In this document: positions 36,501-43,391 of the stretch, piece after piece
Position numbering within the stretch: the stretch's first letter is position 1
Layout of the letters: each line of letters starts with the position of its first letter
Source: Sedimenticola selenatireducens DSM 17993
GTDB lineage: Bacteria > Pseudomonadota > Gammaproteobacteria > Chromatiales > Chromatiaceae
DNA length: 64,000 nucleotides
Direction of reading: 5' to 3'
Assembly (NCBI RefSeq): GCF_000428045.1
Contig: NZ_ATZE01000007.1
Location: 124,001-188,000 of the forward strand
Position numbers and translations under genes: made by a program
Notes under the pieces: model-generated
Database searches by the model: none
What the model was told of the DNA's origin: nothing
What the model saw: only the letters and a program-made list of their open reading frames with translations

Positions 36501-37038
36501 GGATCTCCTGCACCCCGGCCGGGTTGAGGACCGGGATCATGGCGTCCATGAAGGCATATTCGGTCTGGTGTGGCAGGGTGGATGATTTGCTGTTGTGATC
36601 ATCGCCGGCGATCACCAGCACGCCGCCGTGGGGCGAGGTGCCGGCGGCATTGGCGTGCTTGAACACGTCGCCGGAGCGATCGACGCCCGGTCCCTTGCCG
36701 TACCACATGCTGAACACGCCGTCGTAACGGGCACCCTGGAACAGGTTGACCTGTTGGCTGCCCCAGATGGCGGTGGCGGCCAGGTCTTCATTGAGCCCAG
36801 GCTGAAAGGTAATGCGGTGCTGGTCCAGGTACTTTTTGGCTTTCCAGAGCTCCTTGTCCAGACCGCCCAAGGGCGATCCGCGATAGCCCGAAATAAAACC
36901 GGCAGTGTTGAGACCGGCCTGCTGGTCACGCTTTTGCTGCAGCATCGGCAGGCGGGTCAGTGCCTGAACACCGGTGAGATAGACGCGACCGGAGTCTAGG
37001 GTGTACTTGTCATCAAGCTTGATATCAGCTAACGCCAT
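33586..37038 (-). CDS. Fused indolepyruvate:ferredoxin oxidoreductase (IorA-IorB type)
   Basis: This 1150-residue protein combines both subunits of indolepyruvate oxidoreductase. The thiamine diphosphate-binding C domain starts with HFCSGCPHNTSTQLPEGSRA near residue 440. A cysteine-rich stretch follows near 635 (CENCGDCSTRSNCLS and CNKDMRCVEGYCPSF) for iron-sulfur clusters. Then comes the IorB-like gamma domain (LLTGIGGTGVVTIGALLGMA) near 710, and a DUF6537-like tail. It decarboxylates aryl- or branched 2-keto acids to acyl-CoA with ferredoxin or a like carrier. I chose the ATG at 37038, which has GGGAG at good spacing; an ATG 60 bases upstream is possible. It is followed closely by the leucine dehydrogenase-like gene. 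Confidence 0.93.
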   Translation of the reverse strand: MALADIKLDDKYTLDSGRVYLTGVQALTRLPMLQQKRDQQAGLNTAGFISGYRGSPLGGLDKELWKAKKYLDQHRITFQPGLNEDLAATAIWGSQQVNLFQGARYDGVFSMWYGKGPGVDRSGDVFKHANAAGTSPHGGVLVIAGDDHNSKSSTLPHQTEYAFMDAMIPVLNPAGVQEILDYGQIGWALSRYSGCWVALKTIAETVDTSASVSVDSERVKITIPNDYVLPEGGLNIRWPHTPLDQESLQHRHRLYAALAFARVNKLNRIVIDSPEPKLGIATTGKSYLDVMQALEDLGITPERAAQIGIRLYKIGMSWPLEREGVRQFAEGLDEILVVEEKRGLIENQIKEQLYNWKEEVRPKVVGKFDTANQWLLPSAGELTPARIARVIAARIERFHQSEVIEKRLHFLQKKEAELALPRVTLDRVPHFCSGCPHNTSTQLPEGSRATGGIGCHYMATWMDRGTDTFTQMGGEGVPWIGQAPFSDTQHIFANLGEGTYFHSGVLAIRAALAANVNITYKILYNDAVAMTGGQPVDGPFSVQQLSQQLAAEGVKRIALVSDHPDKFKQRSQFAPDTTFNHRDDLEKIQRELRNTPGVSVLIYEQTCAAEKRRRRKRGTLEDPKVRPFINTAVCENCGDCSTRSNCLSVIPVETEFGRKRAIDQSSCNKDMRCVEGYCPSFVTVHGGQLKRAANQPDGLAWPDLPLPVLPELERPHSILLTGIGGTGVVTIGALLGMAAHIDGRGVTVLDMTGLAQKYGAVVSHIRIAKKPEDIHAMRIAAGQADTLLACDLAVATGFEAMAKLNPERTDAVINSHQTMTSGFIKQKDLTFPAQALESQLAKTTRNAQFIDASRLAESLLGDAIGANLFMVGFAWQKGYLPLSLEALKKAIELNGVSVEDNLRALLWGRRAAVDLEAVQQLAAPDKPALEPPKTLDELIAHRSQHLTDYQDAAYAARYRYLVERVRERERALHLNGLAEAVAENYARLLAYKDEYEVARLYNDPNFREQITNQFEGDFHLEFHFDPPVLSKADAETGRHGKRRFGPWMLKIMGLLSRFKRLRGSRLDPFRNNPDRQLERRLIRDYESTLETLLTHLTGDNLETAITLARLPEEIRGFGYIKQAAAEQAALRQQALLAQFHQPSVDKTRAA

Positions 37039-37172
37039 GTGAGGATCTCCCAGGGCCTGATTCGGGCTGTTGGCCCGCATAGAGTCAGTAGCCGGCAATC
37101 AGCGACGACGCAACGGATTAACCGCAGCGAAGCTGTCGCGCGACGTGTGGAATCGATCTTTGGTAACGGCGG

Positions 37173-37274
37173 CTAACTGATCGGAGCGGATCGGCGGCGG
37201 GCGTCCGTCAGGTTGGGAGTGTTGTGCAGTTGCTTGGGTGGAGAAAACCACCGGGGGGTTGTGGCGTGAATCAT
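37173..37274 (-). CDS. Small ORF (33 codons) in the leader of the indolepyruvate oxidoreductase gene
   Basis: A 33-residue ORF starting ATG at 37274 (MIHATTPRWFSPPK...) has a textbook GGAGG 7 bases upstream and ends at 37173, 135 bases before the oxidoreductase start on the same strand. It contains adjacent Trp and Phe. Upstream of it, GAAGCCCC / GGGCTTTC can form a hairpin at 37341-37361. A leader peptide for an aromatic keto acid enzyme is conceivable, but there is no Trp or Phe run and no obvious terminator after it. The peptide shows no family. Confidence 0.3.
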   Translation of the reverse strand: MIHATTPRWFSPPKQLHNTPNLTDARRRSAPIS

Positions 37275-37545
37275 TGTTCCATCCTCCAATGCGGGGTCGC
37301 CGCGTTTGGTTGGCGCCTGAACCGGTCGGCTCGGGCTGATTGAAAGCCCTTTTGGGGCTTCAGATCAGTGCTTTATAACGGCCTTTGTGAGGCGCGTTGG
37401 GCGCAGACAATAGGATAACTCAGTAAATCCGTCAAGTTTGTTCGCAGCCGTTACGATTTCGTTACAGATAATTATAGGCGAGTTTTTTTTGTTGGGAATG
37501 GCATGCCCGGCGGTTGTGGTCCACCGGGCGAGGTGGTTTGTGAGT

Positions 37546-37713
37546 CTAGGAGTTTGTCGGGCTTGACCGATCGTAGCGAGGGAAAGCCGATTTGAGACAG
37601 ATTTTTTGATCTTTCGAGGCGAATAGTGGACCTATTCAACGAGGAAGATCGGGAAATATGGCCAAATCCGGCTTTTCCGCAGTAGATCAGTGTTAAGTCC
37701 GACAGGCTCCTAG
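37546..37713. mobile_element. 168-bp foldback MITE-like element
   Basis: The two ends are inverted repeats: CTAGGAGTTTGTCGGGCTT at the left and the complement of AAGTCCGACAGGCTCCTAG at the right (17 of 19 match). The whole interior is an imperfect palindrome centred near 37629 (GATCTT...AATAG / CTATT...AAGATC). There is no ORF for a transposase. If the ends are read as GGAG...CTCC, it is flanked by TA on both sides, as for IS630/Tc1-type targets. The right end overlaps the phaZ stop codon. Confidence 0.75.
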
Positions 37714-38870
37714 CGTGCGGCGGCTTGCTGGATGAAGGCGCGGATGCGCGGGGCGATCTCTTCGCGGAAGCGGCGGCCGTTGAAAATACCGTAGTGTCCG
37801 ACATTTGGCTGGGTCAGGTGTTCATGCAGTGGAGCGGCGGGGCAGAGTTTGTGGGCCGCCCGGGTCTGGCCTGGTCCGGTGATATCGTCCAGCTCCCCTT
37901 CGATGGTCATTAACGCGGTGGCGCTGATCAATTCCGGTTTAACCAACCGGCCTGTGCACTCCAGTATTCCCTTGGGCAGGTGATGCTCCAGGAAGACCTT
38001 CTGAATGGTCTCCAGGTAGAAGGGAGCGTCCAGATCCATGACAGCAAGATATTCGTCATAAAACGACTCATGCTGGGCCGCACTGTCGCCATCACCCGAT
38101 ACCAGGTGCTCAAAGTAGTCATGGTGGGCCGAGACGTGCCGGTCGAGATTCATCGAGAGGAAACCGGCCAGTTGCAGAAACCCGGGATAGACACTGCGGC
38201 CGGCGCCTCTTCGATTCAGCGGAACGGTGTGGATGGTATGCCGTTTGAACCAGTTGAGGTTGCGATTTTCGGCGAAATCATTGACCTCGGTGGGGGTCTT
38301 GCGAGTATCCACCGGACCGCCCATGAGGATCATGCTCAGTGGTACTTGCTCCTGGTCTTCCGACATCAGCGCAACTGCCGCCATGGCCGGCACCGAGGGT
38401 TGACAAACGGCCATCAGGTGCACGTCACCATCGAAATAGCGAATGAACTCGCGCAGATAATCGACATAGCTGTTCAGGGTGAAGCGGCCATCGGAGAGCG
38501 GCACGCTGCCGGCATCATGCCAGTCGGTGATATAGACGTTGTGATCCTGCATGAATTCCCGGACTGTTCCACGCAACAGGGTGGCATAGTGACCGGACAT
38601 GGGCGCTACCATGAGTAGATTGGGCTTCTTCACATCGACGGCACCAAACCGCAGCAGATCACCGAATGGTTTGCAGATTACCACGCTCTCCTCAATTCCC
38701 AGATCAAAGGCCGGTCGGGAGTAGGGGCGGGTATAACGTTCGAGCAACCGACTCGCGGCATGCCACTGTTTCAGCCAGGGGATATCCTTGGTCAGTGTGG
38801 CGTTGAGAAAGGCGTATAGATTGACCGAACGGGCCCAGAAAGTGCCCACGGCATGGAGGTTATAAAGCAT
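37710..38870 (-). CDS. phaZ: Intracellular polyhydroxyalkanoate depolymerase
   Basis: This 386-residue protein matches intracellular short-chain PHA depolymerases (PhaZ, DUF3141-free type). The catalytic elbow with cysteine in place of serine is MAVCQPSVPA, giving Cys156. Other family features are the N-terminal segment LHAVGTFWARSVNLY, the conserved SGHYATLLRGTVREF near residue 92, YITDWHDA near 113 and a histidine in HYGIFNGRRFR near 358. It degrades stored polyhydroxybutyrate to soluble products. The stop codon lies inside the inverted repeat of the foldback element at 37546-37713, so the last residues could have been altered by its insertion. No phaC, phaB or phasin gene is next to it. 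Confidence 0.93.
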   Translation of the reverse strand: MLYNLHAVGTFWARSVNLYAFLNATLTKDIPWLKQWHAASRLLERYTRPYSRPAFDLGIEESVVICKPFGDLLRFGAVDVKKPNLLMVAPMSGHYATLLRGTVREFMQDHNVYITDWHDAGSVPLSDGRFTLNSYVDYLREFIRYFDGDVHLMAVCQPSVPAMAAVALMSEDQEQVPLSMILMGGPVDTRKTPTEVNDFAENRNLNWFKRHTIHTVPLNRRGAGRSVYPGFLQLAGFLSMNLDRHVSAHHDYFEHLVSGDGDSAAQHESFYDEYLAVMDLDAPFYLETIQKVFLEHHLPKGILECTGRLVKPELISATALMTIEGELDDITGPGQTRAAHKLCPAAPLHEHLTQPNVGHYGIFNGRRFREEIAPRIRAFIQQAAAR

Positions 38871-39171
38871 AGCAACGACTCGATAGACTGCATCAGATGG
38901 TTTCTACAGTACCCCTAATAGTGCGGTGCAGCAACAGAAAGCGCGGGGTTCAGAGGTCCGCAACCGTGCTGAAAATCTGGCGGTTTGAATGGTAACAATT
39001 GTAACTGACTGAAATGTCAGGAGTAAGCGCTATATACCCTGTTATTTAAAGGTTTTTATTAAAAATGGCATGAAAATAGATAAACCGGCTTGAGATGCCG
39101 AACCCTACAACCTCCAGGTTTGTATTGTCCTGTTTTTAAGCTATAGCTGTTATGACTATCAGGAGGGCAGC
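38871..39171. other. Divergent promoter region between phaZ and msrB
   Basis: These 301 bases hold no gene. The middle (about 38985-39085) is markedly A+T-rich, with an ACAATTGT palindrome near 38996 and TATATACCC/TTATTTAAAGG stretches, so it probably carries both promoters. A clear AGGAGG ribosome site at 39161-39166 belongs to msrB. I cannot place -35/-10 boxes with confidence. Confidence 0.5.
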
Positions 39172-39642
39172 ATGTCCAGTGAAAACACATCAAAAGAAAC
39201 GCCGGCCTTTCAGCACCCTACGGATGAAGATCTGCGTAACAAGCTGACGGAACTGCAGTATCAGGTAACCCAGCAGGACGGGACCGAGCGGCCATTCCAG
39301 AATGAGTTCTGGGATGAGAAGCGGGAAGGACTGTATGTGGATGTGGTCAGTGGTGAGCCGTTGTTCTCTTCCCGGGACAAGTTTGACTCCGGTACCGGCT
39401 GGCCCAGTTTTACCCGGCCAGTGGATCAGGCGCGTATCGTCGAGCGCACCGATAAAAAGCTGTTCACGGAACGCACCGAGGTACGCAGCCGTGAGGGAAA
39501 TTCCCATCTGGGCCATCTGTTTCCCGATGGACCGGCGCCGACCGGACTGCGCTACTGCATCAACTCGGCATCCCTCCGGTTCATTCCGAAAGCGTCGCTT
39601 GAGGCGGAAGGATATGGTGAGTATCTCAAACTGTTCGAGTGA
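39172..39642 (+). CDS. msrB: Peptide-methionine (R)-S-oxide reductase MsrB
   Basis: This 156-residue protein reduces methionine-R-sulfoxide in proteins. Conserved MsrB segments are present in order: [19 protein letters not shown] near residue 62, [15 protein letters not shown] near 103 and the catalytic [14 protein letters not shown] with Cys129. The two CxxC pairs that bind structural zinc in many MsrB proteins are absent, so this is the zinc-free type. The ATG at 39172 follows AGGAGG at 5-base spacing, a very strong site. It is upstream of the metZ locus on the same strand but is separated from it by a promoter and riboswitch. Confidence 0.95.
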   Translation: MSSENTSKETPAFQHPTDEDLRNKLTELQYQVTQQDGTERPFQNEFWDEKREGLYVDVVSGEPLFSSRDKFDSGTGWPSFTRPVDQARIVERTDKKLFTERTEVRSREGNSHLGHLFPDGPAPTGLRYCINSASLRFIPKASLEAEGYGEYLKLFE

Positions 39643-39662
39643 CCCCGGGTATGCACAATCGC

Positions 39663-39692
39663 TTGACAATACTGCCGTTGCCGACCTAGTCT
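39663..39692 (+). promoter_or_regulatory. Sigma-70 type promoter in front of the SAM-II riboswitch
   Basis: TTGACA at 39663-39668 and TAGTCT at 39687-39692 are separated by 18 bases. A start about 7 bases later would begin the transcript just at the riboswitch aptamer. Confidence 0.6.
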
Positions 39693-39698
39693 TAGCCG

Positions 39699-39752
39699 AA
39701 GCGCCGATTTATCTCAGATTGCGGGCGCTATAGAAATGCGGCTAAAGCGAGG
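39699..39752 (+). promoter_or_regulatory. SAM-II riboswitch upstream of metZ
   Basis: The segment matches the SAM-II consensus in order: P1 left arm AGCGCC, then GATTTA, ATTGC, P1 right arm GGCGCT, and then AAATG followed by GCTAAA, the pseudoknot strand. Spacing between these blocks fits the known aptamer. SAM-II elements lie in front of methionine and SAM synthesis genes; the gene here is metZ. The AAAGC of the pseudoknot strand (39744-39748) can instead pair with GCTTT at 39760-39764, so SAM binding would expose the terminator arm. The expected result is switch-off when SAM is high. Confidence 0.85.
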
Positions 39753-39756
39753 AACA

Positions 39757-39790
39757 CCTGCTTTGGCTGTGCAGCCAGGCGGGTTTTTTT
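39757..39790 (+). terminator. Riboswitch-controlled terminator of metZ
   Basis: A hairpin from CCTGC to GCGGG, with inner stem GGCT / AGCC, at 39757-39783 is followed by seven T. Its left arm overlaps the antiterminator pairing with the riboswitch. The metZ start follows at 39827. Confidence 0.8.
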
Positions 39791-39826
39791 ATGCCCGGGA
39801 TTTTATTCAAGAAAAGGTATTCCCAA

Positions 39827-41011
39827 ATGACAGAAGCGTATGATGACTGGGGCTTGGCAACCCGGGCGATCAGGGCGGGCCACATCCGGACCGCGGAGGG
39901 AGAGCACTCGGAGCCGATATTCACTACTTCCAGTTTTGTCTTTCAGAGTGCCGCCGAGGCGGCTGCCCGTTTCAGTGGCGACGAACCGGGTAATATCTAC
40001 TCGCGCTTCACCAATCCGACCGTGGCCTGCTTCGAGCAGCGTCTGGCAGCCCTGGAGGGGGGCGAGGCCTGCGTAGCCACCGCGTCCGGCATGTCGGCAA
40101 TCCTGGCCACCTGCATGGCGTTGTTGAAGGCGGGTGATCATATAGTCTCATCCCGCAGTATCTTCGGTACTACCAACGTGCTGTTCAACAAGTTTCTGGC
40201 GAAGGTGGGTATCAGCACCAGCTTTGTGCCGCTGAGTGATCTTTCTGCCTGGGAGGCGGCTATCCGCCCCGATACCCGCATACTGTATGCCGAGACTCCG
40301 TCCAATCCGATTACCGAACTGGGTGATATCGCCGCCCTGGCCGATTTGGCACACGCCAGGGGATTGCTGCTCGTGGTGGATAACTGTTTCTGTACCCCGG
40401 CCCTGCAACAGCCGCTGGCACTGGGTGCGGATATCGTCATCCACTCCGCTACCAAGTATCTGGACGGGCAGGGTCGCTGTGTCGGTGGTGCGGTGGTCGG
40501 TGATGCCAAGTTGGTGGGTGAGGAGGTGTTTGGTTTTTTACGCACCGCCGGGCCGACCATGAGTCCATTCAATGCCTGGGTATTTCTGAAAGGACTGGAG
40601 ACTCTGCAACTGCGCATGCGGGCCCATTCGGAAAATGCTCTGCAACTGGCGCGCTGGCTGGAGAGGCAGGATGCGGTTGAGCAGGTCTATTATCCCGGTC
40701 TACAGAGCCATCCACAGTATGCGCTGGCGCAGCGCCAGCAGAAGGCGGCCGGCGGCATGCTCTCCTTTGTGGTGAAGGGGGGGAGGGAGCAGGCGTGGCG
40801 ACTGATTGACGCCACCCGGATGATCTCCATTACCGCCAATCTGGGTGATACCAAGAGCACCATTACCCACCCGGCATCCACCACCCATGGCCGGTTGACG
40901 GATGAGGAGAAGGAGTTGTCTGGTATCGAAGATGGCCTGATCCGCATCGCGGTCGGGCTGGAGGATATTGAAGACATCCAGCACGATCTGGAAGCGGGAC
41001 TGGCTAACTAA
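39827..41011 (+). CDS. metZ: O-succinylhomoserine sulfhydrylase (MetZ)
   Basis: This 394-residue PLP enzyme belongs to the Cys/Met metabolism family (cystathionine gamma-synthase fold). The PLP lysine is K210 in HSATKYLDGQG, and TASGMSAILATC near 85 and YAETPSNP near 154 bind the cofactor. It makes homocysteine from O-succinylhomoserine and sulfide. The overall pattern (THGRLTDEEKELSGI near the end) fits MetZ rather than MetB or MetC. I chose the ATG at 39827, the conserved start; an ATG at 39791 is at the foot of the terminator hairpin and lacks a ribosome site. The stop is only one base from the next gene. Confidence 0.92.
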   Translation: MTEAYDDWGLATRAIRAGHIRTAEGEHSEPIFTTSSFVFQSAAEAAARFSGDEPGNIYSRFTNPTVACFEQRLAALEGGEACVATASGMSAILATCMALLKAGDHIVSSRSIFGTTNVLFNKFLAKVGISTSFVPLSDLSAWEAAIRPDTRILYAETPSNPITELGDIAALADLAHARGLLLVVDNCFCTPALQQPLALGADIVIHSATKYLDGQGRCVGGAVVGDAKLVGEEVFGFLRTAGPTMSPFNAWVFLKGLETLQLRMRAHSENALQLARWLERQDAVEQVYYPGLQSHPQYALAQRQQKAAGGMLSFVVKGGREQAWRLIDATRMISITANLGDTKSTITHPASTTHGRLTDEEKELSGIEDGLIRIAVGLEDIEDIQHDLEAGLAN

Positions 41012-41012
41012 A

Positions 41013-41594
41013 GTGGCTACAGAAAACGGACTGCTCGAGATGTGGAATCGCCGACATGCCGAGGCGGAAACCCTGGGGCGTGTGGCGGCGGTGCTGGAGC
41101 AGAACATTCACTTGGCCGCCCCCGGGTGCCGGGCGCTGGACCTGGCCTGCGGGCGCGGGGCCAACGCGCTCCACATGGCAGCGGCGGGGCTGGCGGTAAC
41201 GGCCTGGGATCTGTCTCCGGTGGCCATCAGTCGATTGGACAGCGCGGCAGTGGAAGAGGGGCTGGTTGTTGAAGCCGCCGTCAGGGATGTGATTGCCTCT
41301 CCACCGGAGCCCCGGACCTTTGATCTTATCCTGGTCAGTTTTTTTCTTGAGCGCAAGCTGGCGCCGGCCATTGCGGCGGCGCTGAAACCGGGTGGTCTGC
41401 TTTATTATCAGACCTACAGCCGGGCGGCTGTGACTGATGAGGGACCCTCGTCGGAACAGTTCCGTCTGGATGACAATGAGCTGCTGGAACTGTTTCCCAC
41501 GCTCAAAATCCGGGTCTATCGGGAAGAGCGGTGCTTGGGGGATACCCATCGCGGTTGGCGGGATATGGCCATGCTGGTGGCGGAGAAGACCTGA
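41013..41594 (+). CDS. Class I SAM-dependent methyltransferase, co-transcribed with metZ
   Basis: This 193-residue protein, starting probably with GTG at 41013, has SAM motif I ALDLACGRGANALHMAA near residue 33, an acidic residue in VTAWDLSPVAI and a LKPGGLLYYQTY motif. The N-terminal LLEMWNRRHAEAETLG is like small TehB-type methyltransferases. The substrate is unknown. Its start lies two bases after the metZ stop, so it falls under the same SAM-II riboswitch; a SAM-using gene in that operon is interesting. ATG at 41040 is an alternative start. A weak CCGGC / GCCGG hairpin follows at 41630-41642. Confidence 0.82.
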   Translation: MATENGLLEMWNRRHAEAETLGRVAAVLEQNIHLAAPGCRALDLACGRGANALHMAAAGLAVTAWDLSPVAISRLDSAAVEEGLVVEAAVRDVIASPPEPRTFDLILVSFFLERKLAPAIAAALKPGGLLYYQTYSRAAVTDEGPSSEQFRLDDNELLELFPTLKIRVYREERCLGDTHRGWRDMAMLVAEKT

Positions 41595-41795
41595 ATTCAC
41601 CTGGGGACCCTCTGACTGATTCAGAGGTTCCGGCAACGCCGGGTGGCTTTAATCAGCGCGTCCCTAGAGTTGCAGGGCGAGATGAATGATAATGTCAGTC
41701 GCTGTGCTGTCCCGGATCTCCTGGTTGGTCCAAGGGTAGTGGATTGAACGGCGGTTCGTATCGTGAGGTAATCGCACTACCCCGAGGAGAGTGAC

Positions 41796-42215
41796 ATGAA
41801 TGAGTCCACCCCCCGTGTCTGTGTACGGGACGTGATGAAAACCGAGTTTGGCCTGATCGAGGGAAGTGCCACGATTTTCGAGGCGCTGCTGTTGATGAAA
41901 AAGCTCCGCACCTCGCTGCTGGTGGTGGACAAGCGCCATGAGGATGATGAGTACGGTCTGCTGTTGATATCGGATATCTCCCGCCAGGTGCTGGCGCTGG
42001 ATCGCTCTCCCAAGCGGGTTAACGTGTATGAGGTGATGACCAAACCGGCCGTCTATGTCGATCCGGAGATGGATATTCGCTACTGTTCCCGCCTGTTTGC
42101 CCGCTTCGACCTGGTGCGCGCGCTGGTAGTGGACAACAAGCAGATCCTGGGTACCATCAGTCCCAATTTGCTGGTGCTGGATGGGATATTTTTCGGGCTG
42201 GAACAGCACCGATGA
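41796..42215 (+). CDS. CBS domain pair protein
   Basis: This 139-residue protein is made of two CBS motifs: CVRDVMKTEFGLIEGSATIF starts the first, near residue 9, and VYEVMTKPAVYVDPEMDIRY starts the second, near 75. CBS pairs bind adenosyl nucleotides such as AMP, ATP or SAM and regulate partner proteins. There is no other domain, so the partner must be separate. The ATG follows GAGGAG at 6-7 bases. The gene is followed by DUF2835 and two exported proteins in the same direction with very short gaps. Confidence 0.9.
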   Translation: MNESTPRVCVRDVMKTEFGLIEGSATIFEALLLMKKLRTSLLVVDKRHEDDEYGLLLISDISRQVLALDRSPKRVNVYEVMTKPAVYVDPEMDIRYCSRLFARFDLVRALVVDNKQILGTISPNLLVLDGIFFGLEQHR

Positions 42216-42225
42216 AAATCGTGTA

Positions 42226-42444
42226 ATGGTACGCCACCGCTTTAAACTGAATATCAGTGCGGAAACTTTTCTTCACTACTACCGGGGCGCGGCACGCGCG
42301 GTGATCGTCCAGGCCGAGGATGGTCGCACCATCCAGCTCCCGGCCAAAAACTTTCGACCCTTTGTTACCGCCAGTGGCGTTTCCGGACGCTTTGAGTTGG
42401 TTCTGGATGCCAACGACAAGCTGATTGAGCTACGTCGTCTGTGA
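42226..42444 (+). CDS. DUF2835 family protein
   Basis: This 72-residue protein matches DUF2835, a gammaproteobacterial family of about 70 residues with the shared pattern F-x-LNIS, FLHYYRGAARAVIV, DGRTIQLPAKNFRPFVT and GVSGRFELV. No function is known. I chose the ATG at 42226; the frame opens 15 codons earlier but that part overlaps the CBS gene. Its TGA overlaps the next ATG (TGATG), a sign of translational coupling. Confidence 0.88.
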   Translation: MVRHRFKLNISAETFLHYYRGAARAVIVQAEDGRTIQLPAKNFRPFVTASGVSGRFELVLDANDKLIELRRL

Positions 42445-43343
42445 TGTTTCGAATTCTTCTGCTGGTTGTCGGCATATTGTTTGCCATTAATCCGATCCAG
42501 GCACTAGAGCTACGTTATATATCGGGTGACGGCCTGACTGCCGCGGGTTCAGCGCGACCACCTGTGGATGATCCGCAAGCACTGCCGGATGCCGTGCTGG
42601 CAATGGGTACCGGTGCCGTTCGTTCTGCCTGGTTGGTGTTTCCCACCACCCGATATGACCATGCCATCCTGGGAGATGGCATTGAGGCGGAGGGGGTGCG
42701 GATTGAACTTGCCTCCGGTCAGCGCCAGACCTTCAGGCTCCCGGAGGATTCGGTATTTGAAGACCGCTATCCAAGGCTGGTCGATCTGGATGGCGATGGT
42801 GTGGATGAGATTGTTCTGGTCCGCAGCTATCTTGACCGGGGTGCGGCTCTGGCTGTTTTAAAGACCACACTAGACGGGCTTAAGATCCTGGCTGAATCTG
42901 ATCCGATTGGCCTGCCGCATCGCTGGATGAATCCGGTCGGCACGGGCGATTTCGACCGGGACGGCATCATCGAGCTGGCGGCTGTGGTCACTCCCCATAT
43001 TGGTGGTATTTTGACCATCTATAAACGCCAGGGTGGCCGACTGGTGCCGGTACATCGAATGTCCGGCTTTTCAAATCACCGTATCGGCTCTCTGATATTG
43101 GGACAATCGGCGGTTGTGGACCTGAATGGCGACGGAACCCCGGACCTGGCTGTTCCTGCACCAGGGTTCCATGAACTCCGGCTCATTTCCTTAACAAATG
43201 GAACGTTGAAGGAGATAAAAAAACTGGCGCATAGTAGTCCCATCGTCACCGCTTTGCTGGTTGTTGACCTGGATGGGGATGGTGACCAGGATCTGCGTTA
43301 TGGTCTGGCCGATGGACGACAGGTTGAACTGTTGTTGCCTTGA
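42444..43343 (+). CDS. Exported FG-GAP/VCBS-like repeat protein
   Basis: This 299-residue protein has a signal peptide (residues 1-20: FRILLLVVGILFAINPIQAL) and four Asp/Asn-rich calcium-binding-like loops spaced along it: DLDGDGVDEIVLV, DFDRDGIIELAAV, DLNGDGTPDLAVP and DLDGDGDQDLRYG. These mark blades of an FG-GAP or VCBS beta-propeller, probably in the periplasm or attached outside. The start at 42444 overlaps the DUF2835 stop; a GTG at 42441 is possible. Ligand and partners are unknown. It precedes a WD40 lipoprotein gene with a 48-base gap. Confidence 0.82.
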   Translation: MFRILLLVVGILFAINPIQALELRYISGDGLTAAGSARPPVDDPQALPDAVLAMGTGAVRSAWLVFPTTRYDHAILGDGIEAEGVRIELASGQRQTFRLPEDSVFEDRYPRLVDLDGDGVDEIVLVRSYLDRGAALAVLKTTLDGLKILAESDPIGLPHRWMNPVGTGDFDRDGIIELAAVVTPHIGGILTIYKRQGGRLVPVHRMSGFSNHRIGSLILGQSAVVDLNGDGTPDLAVPAPGFHELRLISLTNGTLKEIKKLAHSSPIVTALLVVDLDGDGDQDLRYGLADGRQVELLLP

Positions 43344-43391
43344 ATAATCAGTGCGGCACTGACCAAAGCTTAACTACACGCCGGGAGATTC

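Noticed and set aside
37472-37804. 110-codon minus-strand ORF across the foldback element
   Set aside because: It is low-complexity (Ser, Arg, Pro), overlaps the phaZ end in another frame and is explained by the palindrome; it is not a transposase.
41004-41636. Minus-strand ORF of 210 codons opposite the methyltransferase after metZ
   Set aside because: It is an antisense shadow; the plus strand carries the SAM-binding motifs.
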